This document shows, in pieces, positions 1-11,187 of a stretch of DNA of 64,000 nucleotides. This stretch comes from Cryptomeria japonica (taxonomy: Eukaryota > Streptophyta > Pinopsida > Cupressales > Cupressaceae). Position 1 is the stretch's first letter; the number at the start of each line of letters is the position of its first letter. The translations under genes and the position numbers were made by a program. The stretch spans positions 469,700,008-469,764,007 of the forward strand of contig NC_081405.1 in the NCBI RefSeq assembly GCF_030272615.1. The letters are read 5' to 3'. Under the pieces are notes generated by a model, which searched no databases, was not told the origin of the DNA, and saw only the letters and a program-made list of their open reading frames with translations.

Positions 1-412
1 GATGACAAATCGATTGTTAAAATGACAAGATTGAAGGATTGATGATAAATTGATCGCCAGATGACAAGATTGATAAGAGGACAACGATCGATGACAAATT
101 GATCACAAGATTGACAGGAGGACAAAACCCTAATTAGGATTGACGATGTCCAAAATGATGACAAATAAGCACGCACATTGATGCAATAGGATAAGATCGA
201 TTAAAATCATGACTGGATAGTGTTGTCAACAAGACCAAATTCGAGAGCGAGATAAATGAAGAATGTAGAAGAATGACTCGATGTTCGCAAATGATAAAGA
301 CCAAGTACAAATCATAGGAGAAATGTTAATGCGATGCAAAAACCTAAAATGAGGCAATGCGCAAATGTTAAAGCATGACTCCGCAAGCGTTGACCATTTT
401 TAGGTGTCTACA
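1..412 (-). mobile_element. Partial LTR (Ty3/gypsy-like), cut by window edge
   Basis: Read on the minus strand from 412 leftwards, the sequence begins TGTAGACACCTAAAAATGG and then matches, with scattered differences, the first part of the solo LTR at 25723-26992. Shared stretches include the run ending in TTAACATTTGC, the TCTTTATCATTTGCGA motif and the many GTCAATC/GTCATC words further in. The boundary at 412/413 falls exactly where LINE reverse transcriptase coding sequence begins, so this is an LTR or LTR element inserted into the LINE. The expected TSD next to it would be GACAG (413-417), but the other end is outside the window. It cannot be told whether this is a solo LTR or the end of a full element. 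Confidence 0.8.
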
Positions 413-3284
413 GACAGGAATACCCAAATAAGTCAAGGGAAAAGAGCCAACTTGGAATCTCAAGATAAGAGCAATCCTCCTTTGAATAGTGCCAGGGGTG
501 TTGAAGAAAAGGATAGAAGATTTATCTTCATTGATCAACTGACCCAAGGCCGCCAGATAAACATCCAGATGCTTCCACAGATTCGTAGCTTCTTTGATCC
601 GAGCAAGTCGCATCAAGGTCGTGTCATCAACAAACTGCAAATGAGACTACGGCTACAAGTCATTACCCCAACTCCAACCCTGAATTCTACCCAAGCCCAC
701 ATTATGCTTGATCAGCCTCCCCAAGCCCTTAGCCAGGAGAATGAATAAGTAAGGGGAGAGGGGGTCCCACTGGCGAAGACTCCTAGATGCACCAAACAGC
801 TCTGTATGATCACCATTGATTAGCACTGAGAAAGAGGTGGACGTAACTCCACTCATAACCCACTGAATCCATTCCTCGGAAAAGCCAAAAGCCCTAAGGA
901 TCTTCTGGAGGAATGACCAATGAACTCTATCATAAGCCTTGGCCATGTCCAACTTGATAAACATAGCTTTTTCCTTGGAGGCTGCCATAGAATGAATGGT
1001 CTTCGTAGCAATGACCACACCATCCAAAATTTGACGTCCTTCCACAAACCCACTCTGTTCCTCAGAGATGACCTCCCCCAGACACTTCTTCAACCTTTTT
1101 GCTATAAGCTTAGAGATGATCTTGTAAATCACATTGCAGAGAGATATAGGGCAAAAGTGGCCTAACCTGTTGGCCCCATCACACTTGGGGATTAGCACAA
1201 TGAAAGTCGCATTCAAGGCCCGAAGAATCTACTTATTCCTCTGGGACTCATGGACTACTTCCAGTAAGTCCAGTTTGATGATATCCCAGAACTCTTGAAA
1301 GAATTCAACCGGGAACCCATCCAGTCCAAGGGCTTTTCCTTTCCTCATGAGAAAAACAATCCTCTCGAGCTCTTCCATCCTAATAGGGCCCATAAGCTGC
1401 TCATTCATCTCCCTAGTAACAAGAGGGGGAATGCAAGCAAGAACCTGGTTCTCCTCCTCCAATTCCCCCTGAGAATCCTCACTGAAGAGAGATCGGAAAT
1501 ACTGTAAAGACTCCTTAGATATCTCCTGCAAGGATAATAACACCTCCCCTCTATCATTGACCAGAGCCGGAATGGAGTTTCCATGGTGTCTTTCTTTCAC
1601 AGAGTTGAAAAAGAAAGCAATGTTCTTATCGCCCGCCTGAAGCCAATCAATACGGGCTCTTTGTTTCCAGTAAATTTCCTCCCTGAGCTCCCATTCCTCT
1701 AAAGCCTTGACAACCCTTTCCTCCTCTCTAAGCAAAGATTCAGACAAACCATGCTCTCTGATTTCATTAGTGATGCCATTTAACACTGATTGGGCAACTT
1801 TCTTAGCTTGAAAAATATTCCCGAAACCCTGCCGATTCCACTATTTAAGTTAAGACTTCACAAATAGAAGTTGCTTGGCAAAAGTGTACATAGCAGTGCC
1901 AAAGGCTGGTCTCCCCTTCCGCCACCATTGCTCAACAAGAGCCGGCAAAGCAGGGTCCTGAAACCACATAAGTTGGAATTTGAATGAAGGAGAATGAGAA
2001 ACCCAGGCAGAAGAAGAAGCCAGCTTGATAGGCCAGTGGTCTGACCCTCTCCAGTCAAGAATCTCCGAACTAGTGGACCACCCCCCACCAACCCAAAAAC
2101 TGGAAACCAGAAATCGATCCAGCCTCTCTGCAATCCAACACTCCCCCACCCTCCTATTGTTCCAAGTGAACAAACCATTACTAGGCTTAATGTCAACAAG
2201 ATGCAGCGATGAAATACTATTCCGAAAAAGGAGAGAAGAAGGCTCCAACCGCATGACATTCCTCTAAAGCCTTGACAGCCCTTTCCTCCTCTCTAAGCAA
2301 AGCTTCAGACAAACCATGCTCTCTGATTTCATTGGTGATGCCATTTAACACTGATTGGGCAACTTTCTTAGCTTGAAAAATATTCCCAAAACCCTGCCGA
2401 TTCCATTGTTTAAGTTGAGACTTTACAAACAAAAGTTGCTTGGCAAAAGTGTACATAGCAGTGCCAAAGGCCAGTCTCCCCTTCTACCACCATTGCTCAA
2501 CAAGAGCCAACAAAGCAGGGTCCCAAAGCCACATAAGTTGGAATTTGAATGAAGGAGAATGAGCAACTCGGGCAAAAGAAGAAGCCAGCTTGATAGGCTA
2601 GTGGTCTGACCCTCTCCAGTCAAGAATCTCTGAACTAGTGGACCACCCCCCACCAACCCAAAAACTGGAAACCAGAAATCGATCCAACCTCTCTGCAATC
2701 CAACACTCCCCCACCCTCCTATTGTTCCAAGTGAACAAACCATTACTAGGCTTAATGTCAACAAGATGTAGCGATGAAATACTATTCCGAAAAAGGAGAG
2801 AAGAAGGCTCCAACCGCATGACACCCCCCTTCTTCTCACTCAACTCCAGGATAGCATTAAAATCTCCCACCATAATCCAAGGATGAAAAGGGACCAGCCT
2901 TCGCATACCAAAAATATGAGACCATAAGTTCTGCTTGCCCTGAAGGTCGATAGGGGTATAGATATTGGTAAACAAAATAAGATCTTCGGTCTCAAGACTA
3001 GAGGCGACCCCAGATAATGAAGATCTGGAAGCCACCCACCAGACTAGGTGAATTCTTGAGGGGTTCCAAAGACAAGCCACCCCTCCAGAGGAACCAGCTA
3101 CCCCAATACACTGACACTTGCCCTGCCCCCAGAGCTTTGACACCAAACCCATCATGCTCTCCACCGAGAGTTTAGTTTCTTGCAAGAACATGACATCAGG
3201 AGAATGATTCCTAATCAAATCCCGAATAGCTTTTTGTCTAGGACCACTATTCAAGCCCCTTACATTCCATGAGAGCACAATCAT
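413..3284 (-). pseudogene. LINE ORF2: endonuclease-reverse transcriptase, broken
   Basis: The reading frame opens at a true ATG at 3284 with the apurinic-like endonuclease (EEP) start: SWNVRGLN, then QETK, then VGDFNAI near 2860 and GSDH near 2600, which are the usual catalytic landmarks. The RT follows: a linker at about 1230-1790, RT palm motifs including LDMAKAYDRV near 950, and the catalytic box as FVDD near 630 (YADD/FADD in most LINEs). The frame stops at YLGIPV, where the LTR begins. In life this protein nicks the target DNA and primes reverse transcription. This copy has several frame breaks: the 565-bp duplication (1692-2821) shifts frame, a stop lies near 1220, and further breaks separate the RT blocks. 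Confidence 0.88.
1692..2821. repeat. 565-bp direct tandem duplication inside LINE ORF2
   Basis: Positions 1692-2256 and 2257-2821 are two copies of the same segment. Landmarks such as CATTCCTCTAAAGCC (1692 and 2257) and CAACCGCATGAC (2246 and 2811) are both offset by exactly 565, so no net indel has accumulated. A modest number of substitutions separate the copies. The unit carries the end of the endonuclease and the start of the linker. Since 565 is not a multiple of three, the duplication shifts the reading frame. Confidence 0.9.
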
Positions 3285-4695
3285 TTAGGAGGATTGGAAA
3301 AGTGAGAATCCAAAGTCTTTACTGACCCTGACTCAACCAAATTCTCTCCCATCAATTTGATTTTATCCAAATCCTTCTTTCTGCCAGCCATTGAGTTCTT
3401 CTCCGTAGCACTTTTCTTAATATCTTTCTGATGCAGAACCAGGTGAACGGAAGATTTGTTACTTTTAGCCCCAACTGGTTCCAATTTCAGGGCTATCAGA
3501 GATCCCTCCCCCCAACCAAATTCACCTCCGAACCAGGAGTGAGACCCAACTGTTTGATCCATCTCTATTTGCTGACTTCCAATCACTTGCAGGGCCTGGG
3601 TAAAATCCTCAATTACTCTTTTTGAACCCCCCCTTGAAGCACCTTGGTCCAACGAAGTTAACCTCGGGTTCACTTCCTGCTGGCTAAGGTCATCCAAGAC
3701 CTCAAATCTGTTAAAGGTATCCTCCTCATGTCTCTCCTATAAGGACCTCTTTTGTCCTCGATTCTTGTTCCTTGTCTTAACTGAGACAAAATCATCAGCA
3801 CCCACTACCTCGGCCAACATAGTAGCTTTTCCTTTATCAGCCCTATCTTGACTCTTGGTCGGTTGTTGAGGTTGGCGCGCCACCGGTTTATACTAGGGCA
3901 CTTACGTTGTAAATGACCATACTCATGACAAAGGCGACATCGAAAAGGTAAAGTCTCATAATCTAGCTGTTGAACCCATGAGTAAGAGCTCGCACACATA
4001 TCTATAGCATCTGGCAAAGGTTTACTAAGATCAATTTCAATACAGATACGCACAAAGGTCATTACCTTTCTCCCTAGGGTTTGTGAAGAAGAACCCACTG
4101 GCTTCCCTAGCAGTCTGGCCAGGAACCGTAGCACATCCTCCCGACAACATTCCACAGGAAAATGTGGTAACCAAACCCACACAAGAACCCTATTTGGGAG
4201 CTCCTCCAAGGGGTTAAACCTCACATGCCAAGGTTTGATGAACAACCCCACCTGGTTCTAAAAATATGGGCCCCCTTCAAAGACCCTATTGTGATCCTCC
4301 ATGCAATTGAAAGTAACCATGAAATAGTTGTTTGCCAGCAGCATAATCTCCATTTCCCCTTCCGGTGCCCAAGTCCTCTGCGCCCAGTTTTCCAAGAACT
4401 ACAAAGAAACCCTCATTCCCAAAAACTTGCAGTATAGTGAGTGTTTTGAAAAGTACTCAACGTCCTCATCTATCAACTCGGGAGGAATAACCAGCTTCGA
4501 CCTCTCACTGCATCTCTCCAGGCAACCATTAATCTTCATTAAGTGAGAACTACCAGCACTCCTCGATCCCGATTCAGATGAGAAAAGGTTATTATTAAAA
4601 GTCTTCATACTTTGGAGTGGGGGTTATGAGCCCACCGCCATGCGAAAATCCATGGCGGGACGAACCTGTGAAGCCTCACCACCAGTACTTGCCAT
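3281..4695 (-). pseudogene. LINE ORF1: DUF4283/CCHC nucleic-acid-binding protein, broken
   Basis: The likely start is the ATG at 4695 (MASTGGEASQV). It is in frame with the segment from 4608 but separated from it by a stop 23 codons in. The segment ending YCKFLGMRVSL (4399-4608) and the one beginning GLFIKPWHVRFNP (down from 4251) are the two halves of a DUF4283 domain, offset by a frameshift near 4390. A zinc knuckle CRLCHEYGHLQRKC (C-x2-C-x4-H-x4-C) lies at about 3910-3955. The C-terminal part (3281-3697) is acidic and low in complexity. Proteins of this type bind LINE RNA. The frame ends in TGA at 3281-3283, which overlaps the ORF2 start codon as ATGA. Confidence 0.82.
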
Positions 4696-4699
4696 CGGG

Positions 4700-5095
4700 A
4701 TTCAAAAAAAAATGATACAAGGCTAAGAAAGACCCACATCCCCAAAGGGCCCCTCGGGAAGGCACGACACCCGCGACCCCACCCCTCCCAAGCGCCACCA
4801 AAAAAATGAGCCAGTCGAAGCCCCTACCACCCTAAAAACCCACGGCTCCCCCCTGCCCCCAAAAAACCCACGGCTCCCCACACACCAGATGCCCAGCCGC
4901 TCACGACCAAGGCTCCACCCGAAGCCCCTCGATCCTCTCTCCACACCCTCAACTGCACCCTGCCCAGCCTCTACTCCCCTTGCTAACCCCCGCGGCACCT
5001 GCACTTCCCTCCCCCCGTCGACACACCTGCAGAACTGCACAAGTTAGGGCATCGAAACCCTAGCTCGGTTGTCCGCGAACTTCTGCACGCACACC
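4700..5095. other. GC-rich putative LINE 5' UTR
   Basis: This stretch is far richer in C and G than the DNA on either side, with C-runs on the plus strand, and it lies directly upstream of LINE ORF1. It has a long open frame on the minus strand (Gly/Arg/Val-rich) that looks like a by-product of base composition, not a protein. A GC-rich 5' UTR with internal promoter is usual for plant L1 elements. No specific promoter element was identified. Confidence 0.5.
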
Positions 5096-8000
5096 ATTCC
5101 AATTCCAAAAATCAATTTTTTAAAATTGAAGTTTTTAGTTGTAGTTGTGTTTTGTAATTAAATTTAGAATATTATAGTTTTTATAGGCAACTAATTATTT
5201 TGTTCTTTATCATATAGGTTGAATTTGCATTTATAGAATTTACAATATGCTTGCCTTGATGTTTCAAACCTATGTTTGAAACTATGAAATGTTGACAACA
5301 CCTTTGGAAACTTGGTAAGCATCTATCTTCTTATGTCAAAAGTATAATCTTATGTTAAAGTCAAAGATCCAAATTAGCAATGTGGAAAAGAGACCGAAGA
5401 CAAGAAATTGTGTAAAATGCTCTAATTTTTCATTAAATGCATATGTTAATGTAAGTTGACAATGCAATGTGGTGTTTTTGACAAATGGATGTATTTTTAA
5501 ATCTACTAAATGGAGAGTGGAGGATAAAAGTGGATTAAAATTATGTAACAACTTAGCACACAAACGAACACATTGTGTGCTCAAGTTAACAAGTAATAGC
5601 TAGTAAGATGGGAGTCAACTTGTTTAAATTTGAATTTTCTAACAAGAGGGTCATTTGAGACATAAATTGAACTTTAACAAGTTTGAACTCTTGGTATGTT
5701 TGGATGTATAAGTAGGTTAATCACGAGGTTAAGACAAATTGATCAAAGTGAGTCAAAAGTAGAAAGAAAAAGTGAGACATTTTTCATCATAACAGTAACT
5801 AACCAAATATTCTCACCTTTAAAATTTCTTTCCAATTTAAATAGTAATTTAAATAGTTATTGATACTAATGTACTTAAACCTTTTCAAAGGTATGTTTGT
5901 CATAAAGAAATTGGAAAAAAAATACTTCATTTCATTTACATCAACATAATTTTTCAACAAAATAATAATAAGATTATCTTTCATTTAATTATTATTTTAA
6001 AATTTATCTTTCTATTAAATAAAAAATATATAATTTCACAGAAAAAATCCCTTTATTGTAGAGGGTCTGTTCTTATAAATAATAATTTTAATGATGAAAA
6101 ATTCTAATTAAAACAAAATCATATATAATTTTAAATTATTTGAATAGATGAAAGTATAATTAATTTTTTTTGAAAGCATCTCACTTTAATTAATAATATC
6201 TTTATAATTAAGAAATATACAAATTGTCATATATTTTTAATTATAGTAAATTTTTTGATTAATGATTTTTTTTTTTATATTATAATTAAATATAATATAT
6301 TTAACATATATTATTAAAAACACACTGAAATTAAATACTTTTCTTTCTCAATTAAAGTTTGCATGACTCAAAAGAATATTTGTTGTGCAAGTCAACTTCC
6401 TTAAGTGTTGATCATATTAACTAAATTAGGTGGTGGTATTATCTAAGATAATTGATACATTTTTAAATGGGAAGTAAATTTTAGATTGATGAGAAATTAT
6501 TTGTTCATTTTTTAATAAAAAAATATTAATTTTTTTGTCTGTTTATTAATTTTTTTATATAAAATAATATCATATATTTGAAAGGTTGTAGATTATTTTA
6601 GTTGTTTATTTAGATGTTGATTTCATAAGATGATTAGTAGTATTGCATTATAAAACTTTATATTACTTAATGTTTGACATGAATAAAAATGACTTGCTTA
6701 CTTATTTCTACCATCAATGGTAAGAAATCACTATGTGATCATATCCCTCTTAAATAGAAAAGAAGTCTCATTTATTTTCTTATTTCATAAAGAAAGCAAA
6801 CAATTTAAATGTCAAATTTCCATTCTCTCAAAAAAAAATCTAAAAATTCTAACATATTACATGATAGTTAAAGTTATACAAGTATATTGGATTGTGTATA
6901 CTAATGGTTATAAACAATTAAACTATCTAAACATATTTTTGGATAATAGTAAATAAAACCTATATTTGTTGAATTATGCCTCATAATGTTGTGCACTTTG
7001 TTAATTCATCATTAATTTCATATTATTGTTTCAATCTACGATTAGATTGTGACAAAGGTTTGAGGATTAAAAACATGGATAAGCAACATTGGCTGAAAAT
7101 CATTGCTGAGGGGGAATTAAATTGAAGGAAGAAAACTTGGATGAAGTAGAACAACAAGTTGATGAGCAAATGGGCCATCAATTTGCAAGATTGCTCAAAC
7201 AATAATGAAGAGATAAAAAAGTTTGTGGTCAAAAAATTTGGAACTACCTTGTGGACAAAATAGGTTGGTCGAAAAAAAGCACATTATATCAAAGAGTTCA
7301 ACCCCTTTGGAAGAGTTTCATGAAAAAAACTACCTAATAATGCCAACTTAGAGAAAGACTAGACTCCTAGATAAATAATGAGAACCAATTCTCACCATCT
7401 TAGATGTGATACGAGTAGATGGGCAATCCCTGAGGAAGAGTGGGGTGGAAGAACATGTCTTTTTTTTTTTGTAATAAAGGGGTGGTGGAAACTAAATGGC
7501 ACTTCATTTTTGAGTGTGCATCACGAGGATATTTGTACACAATATGAAAGGATTTGAAGGTGAGTAGTTTAAATGAGCTATTTGAGGAGGCAAGACTTCA
7601 CAAAACCATGAATTTCTTGATCATGGAATTACAAATCCCTACCTCCATTGGCATGATCTTCATCCACCCAGGGCTCATGTTGACATTCACTTTAACCCAC
7701 ATTTTGCTTTGAACATGAGAAAACACACTTTTTTCTTTGAACATGAGAAATGAGATCCATTATGTACAATTCTTGTTTAGAGAACCACAAATTACTCTTT
7801 TAGTTAGGATCAAGAGTCTTTTGAAAACACAATTGGAAACAATTAAACACGATTAGAAACAATTATGGGCTACTCTCTTTATAAAAACTAGAGGATTTAA
7901 TTTTGTCAAAGTTGGACCAAAATATTCAAGACAAAGCTTTCAAAAAATTAGCATACTTAACAAGTTTAACATTGAATTGAAAATGGTTATCAACCACCAA

Positions 8001-8162
8001 GAATTGGAAAGAACTTTGACAAAAAACTTGAAGTAAATCCAAAAGGCTACAACAAAAGTGATGATTTTATTTGGTAAAACATTGTTGGCATTCATTTTGT
8101 TTCTCACAAACCATATAATAACCAATGATTGAACTTGTAATATATCGCCTTGATGTCTCTAA
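5096..8162. other. AT-rich intergenic DNA with one LINE relic
   Basis: Strongly AT-rich with poly-A/T runs and short stop-dense frames on both strands. Apart from the LINE-like relic at about 7390-7610, no gene, LTR end or TIR was recognised. Confidence 0.6.
7390..7610 (+). pseudogene. Relic of a LINE C-terminal zinc-binding region
   Basis: One plus-strand frame reads RTNSHHLRCDTSRWAIPEE, then a C-x-x-C-like pair, then VETKWHFIFECAS. This resembles the zf-RVT region at the C-terminus of plant LINE reverse transcriptases, where a His-rich start, a CxxC and an HxxxxC follow one another. It is broken by a poly-T tract near 7463 and by stops. No linked RT domain is visible upstream, so this is an isolated fragment. 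Confidence 0.45.
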
Positions 8163-8472
8163 GGCAGGGGTCCCATGAGGGGGGCTTAAGCTCTATTTTT
8201 AAGGAAGAGGCGGTCCCATGAATTAAAAAAATTTGTGTTGCGGGATTATTTGGAATCTTTTCCAAACAAATAGAAGCCCCTACTTTTTAGGCACGCAAAT
8301 TTGAGCTGATGAAAAAGGGGTGGGGCTAGAAATTGCCCCACCAAAGCTTAAATTTTTAAGCTGAACTGCACTAAAAAATTCATGGGACCACCAGCTTTAA
8401 AATTTTTCCTAAAAAATCTCAGTTGTTCCAGCTCTATTTTCTAGGAAGCCCCCCTTCCATGGGACCCTAGCC
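8163..8472. mobile_element. 310-bp MITE, PIF/Harbinger (Tourist)-like
   Basis: The left end GGCAGGGGTCCCATG and the reverse complement of the right end, GGCTAGGGTCCCATG, form terminal inverted repeats that continue through a G-run and GGGGGGCTT. Both ends are flanked by TAA (8160-8162 and 8473-8475). A 3-bp TAA/TTA duplication with GG-starting TIRs is the signature of PIF/Harbinger-derived Tourist MITEs. There is no coding capacity. The interior also repeats GGTCCCATGAATT-like and CATGGGACCACC segments, which suggests extended subterminal pairing. Confidence 0.7.
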
Positions 8473-8475
8473 TAA

Positions 8476-10080
8476 GTTATCTTGTAAGTTGGATGTTAAA
8501 AAAATACTTCACATCTTCTTTTTGAGTTTTTATTGCTAAATTATAACATAAAAAGAAAGATGTTCTCTTTATAATCTTCTATATATAATTTAAAAAGTCT
8601 TATCTTGATATCATTTTAGTGGTTTTCTAAATCTTCATTTTTTTTGAGAGCTTGACATAACCTACAATGACAACATTATAGGAGCTCAACACATCCATGA
8701 TCAATCAATGAACAACAACCCATGTAATATTTAAAACTAACATTTTCCAAACTATTTTAAGAACTTTATTTTTTAACAAAATAATTTTATGAAAATACAT
8801 TCTAAAAAATAAAGATGATTGATACTACATTTTAAAACATTAAAAAAAAAGAGAAAGAAAGAATCTCTACAAATGTGAAGAAGTTAATAACTAAATACAC
8901 TTAGAGGAATCTTATGCATATTTGACTTAAACTTACAATACCAAAAATTAAAGATAATCATCTCAATAAATATATATAAAAGATCACTTCAGTCCAAAGG
9001 CATCTCAAGTTTTCCCATACAAATTCTTTTTTTTTTTCCTATCTAATTCATATGTTGCTTGCAAAGTATTACTGAGGAGACTCGGCATAACAATTAAAAT
9101 CCAAAAGAAAGAAAAAGATTCCATGGTTGCTTGCAGAAGAATACCTTTCCTCACTAATAATTGTCTGTTCTTTACAGAGATGTACATTCGATTTTCTCCT
9201 TGGCTTAAGGAATTTAAACTACTTTTTTCCAACTTTCACCTTGCCATAATAATCATAATAATGTTGTTAATGTGCAAGTTGCATTAATTTTCCGTATAGA
9301 GGGAAAATAATAATAATAATAATATGCAAGTTGCCTTGCCCTTCCGTATGCAGATAGAAAACATGGAATCAAGCAATTCAGTACGTACCTTAACTAGATA
9401 CTACCGGGAATTCAAGCGCGACTGGCAGTATTTTTTTTCTCCATTCCAGACTGGGCATTTATTTATTGTCATAAAAAGTTTGGGAAGATTCAATTTGTTG
9501 TTGGGTTAGATGGCTACTGGTTCTGCCGGTCTTTCTTCTTCTGCAACTCCAAGCTCTCAATCATGGCGAACTGATAAATTTTGGTTATAGTTTTGTCAGG
9601 AATCCAATGCAGAAGAGAGGAGAGTAGTTTTTAGGAGCTACCATTAGGTATATATTCGATGCAGTTATAGTTGTTTTCCGTATCGAGTTTCAAAACACTG
9701 ATGGCACACAAAACGACGAAGGAAAGTGATAAGAACGGAAATTAAATAAGGATATATTTTTAGGCTGGATGTATGGTGGGGCCCGGGGAAACTGGTGCTA
9801 GTGGTGCTACTCATAAATGAATGCTCACGCTCTGTCAAATCTGGCCCCTCTAAAGACTAAATGACAGAACGGAATCAACGGCCCAGCCCCGATCTGCCCC
9901 ACTAGATGCCGTGCATTTTTCAGTGTTGGAGAAAATCTCAATCACACATTCTCACCAAATTTACCTGGAGGAGCGATCTTTTTCAAGTGGGTATTGTAAA
10001 ATACAGAGGGATCAGAGCAGTACATACACTGTTTTTTCTCCCATGTTCCCTCCCCCTTCACGTCATATCTCCTGTCACTT
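8476..10080. other. Intergenic DNA, no gene recognised
   Basis: AT-rich to about 9000, then more balanced composition. A short AAT microsatellite lies near 9309-9331. Short frames at 9324-9509 and 9906-10190 show no domain or codon pattern I recognise. The rise in GC toward 9800-10400 may mark the distal flank of the PYL gene. Confidence 0.4.
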
Positions 10081-10370
10081 CACTCACATATAACAGCTCC
10101 GTATTTCGATTCAAAAGAAAATCAAGTTTTTTTCCTCATCGTACAACCGTCTCTGGCTGCTGTACCCATTTAACATGCAACTTTAAGTAAATCATATAAA
10201 TGGTGTAGGGACGGCGGGAGATTTTTTCATTCACATAGAACAACAGCTCTGCATTTAGATTCAAGAAAATCCAGTTTTCATTTTTTTCTCTCTTCGTACA
10301 ACTGTCTCTGGATGCTGTACCGACATGAATGCAGGTCTGAGAAAATCATAAAAATGGTGTAGGGACGGCG
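10081..10370. repeat. Two diverged direct repeats of about 140-150 bp
   Basis: About 10081-10216 and 10229-10370 share the same order of words: TCACATA..AACAGCTC, ATTC(A)AA.GAAAATC, a T-rich run, CGTACAAC.GTCTCTGG, GCTGTACC, and finally AAATGGTGTAGGGACGGCG. The copies differ by substitutions and small indels. They lie about 820 bp beyond the 3' end of the PYL coding region. Their role is unknown. Confidence 0.75.
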
Positions 10371-11187
10371 CAGATCCATTCCGAACAGCCGGGGAACGAA
10401 TCTACTGCGTCCCCACAAGGGTGAAAATGCAATTAAAAAAGTCCCCAAAAATGCCTTACCTGGCTGGGGTGCAGGAGTGATATCAGTTTTAAGTACAGTG
10501 CAATTGGTTAGGGGATATCAATCAATCAATAAGTCAGCAAATACAAACCACAAAATCCGCTCTACTGTCATCGTTATAACGCATCTCCTGAACAATTTTG
10601 TATTATAGCTAGTAATGGTGGGAAATCAGTAATCAGAAATCAGAAATCAGAAATCCGGCCGCTCAGACCGACCTCAAACTAGGTTAACATTATCCAGAAA
10701 CCAAGCAACAATTTCAATGAGGCAAAACATGTACACACATTGCGAATTGATTTAACAATGGCGGTCCTAGATCTGCAGTAAGCTTCAGATTGCCAAAATA
10801 AAAATGACAGACATTCGTTTCATGATAAACCCAGAAGAAAAACCAAAAAACATAGTATACCCAATGCCCACTGCATTTAAGAGATCACAGACCTTGCGCC
10901 TTATTGCAATATAAGGAACATTCCCGCGTTCCAAATCTATAAAATTGTAGAACAGAATCATCCACTTACAGTCGCGAGTAAGGCATTATTTGAACTCGAG
11001 GATAAATATAGGGCTCGCACAGAAAACCAAAAAGAAAGGCAAAGATAAATATTACAGTCGCAGATCCCCAAAGGCTAATAAGCATCATCATCCATTCAGA
11101 GAGAAACCTATATGTACAAAACATCAGAAACTATATGCAGGTTCCTCAAATAGCCCACCCCCACCCCCACAAGCACTAGTAAAATCT
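10371..11187 (-). other. 3' flank and probable 3' UTR of the PYL gene
   Basis: About 800 bp of non-coding sequence follow the PYL stop codon on the minus strand. A C-rich run (CCCACCCCCACCCCCAC) lies at about 11155-11171. There is no competing open frame and no transposon end. The transcript 3' end cannot be placed from sequence alone. Confidence 0.4.

Larger units (their letters stand above)
413..5095 (-). mobile_element. L1-like LINE, 3'-truncated by LTR insertion
   Basis: A non-LTR retrotransposon on the minus strand. It has a GC-rich putative 5' UTR (about 4700-5095), ORF1 with a DUF4283-type region and CCHC knuckle (3281-4695), and ORF2 with an endonuclease followed by a reverse transcriptase (413-3284). 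The 3' part of ORF2, the 3' UTR and the poly(A) tail are missing because an LTR begins at 412. Both ORFs contain stops and frameshifts, and a 565-bp direct duplication lies inside ORF2, so the copy is dead. The 5' limit is set only by the change from GC-rich to AT-rich sequence near 5095 and is approximate. Confidence 0.85.

Noticed and set aside
4723..5040. 105-codon Gly/Arg/Val-rich frame upstream of the LINE
   Set aside because: It follows from the GC-rich composition of the LINE 5' UTR. No family resemblance.
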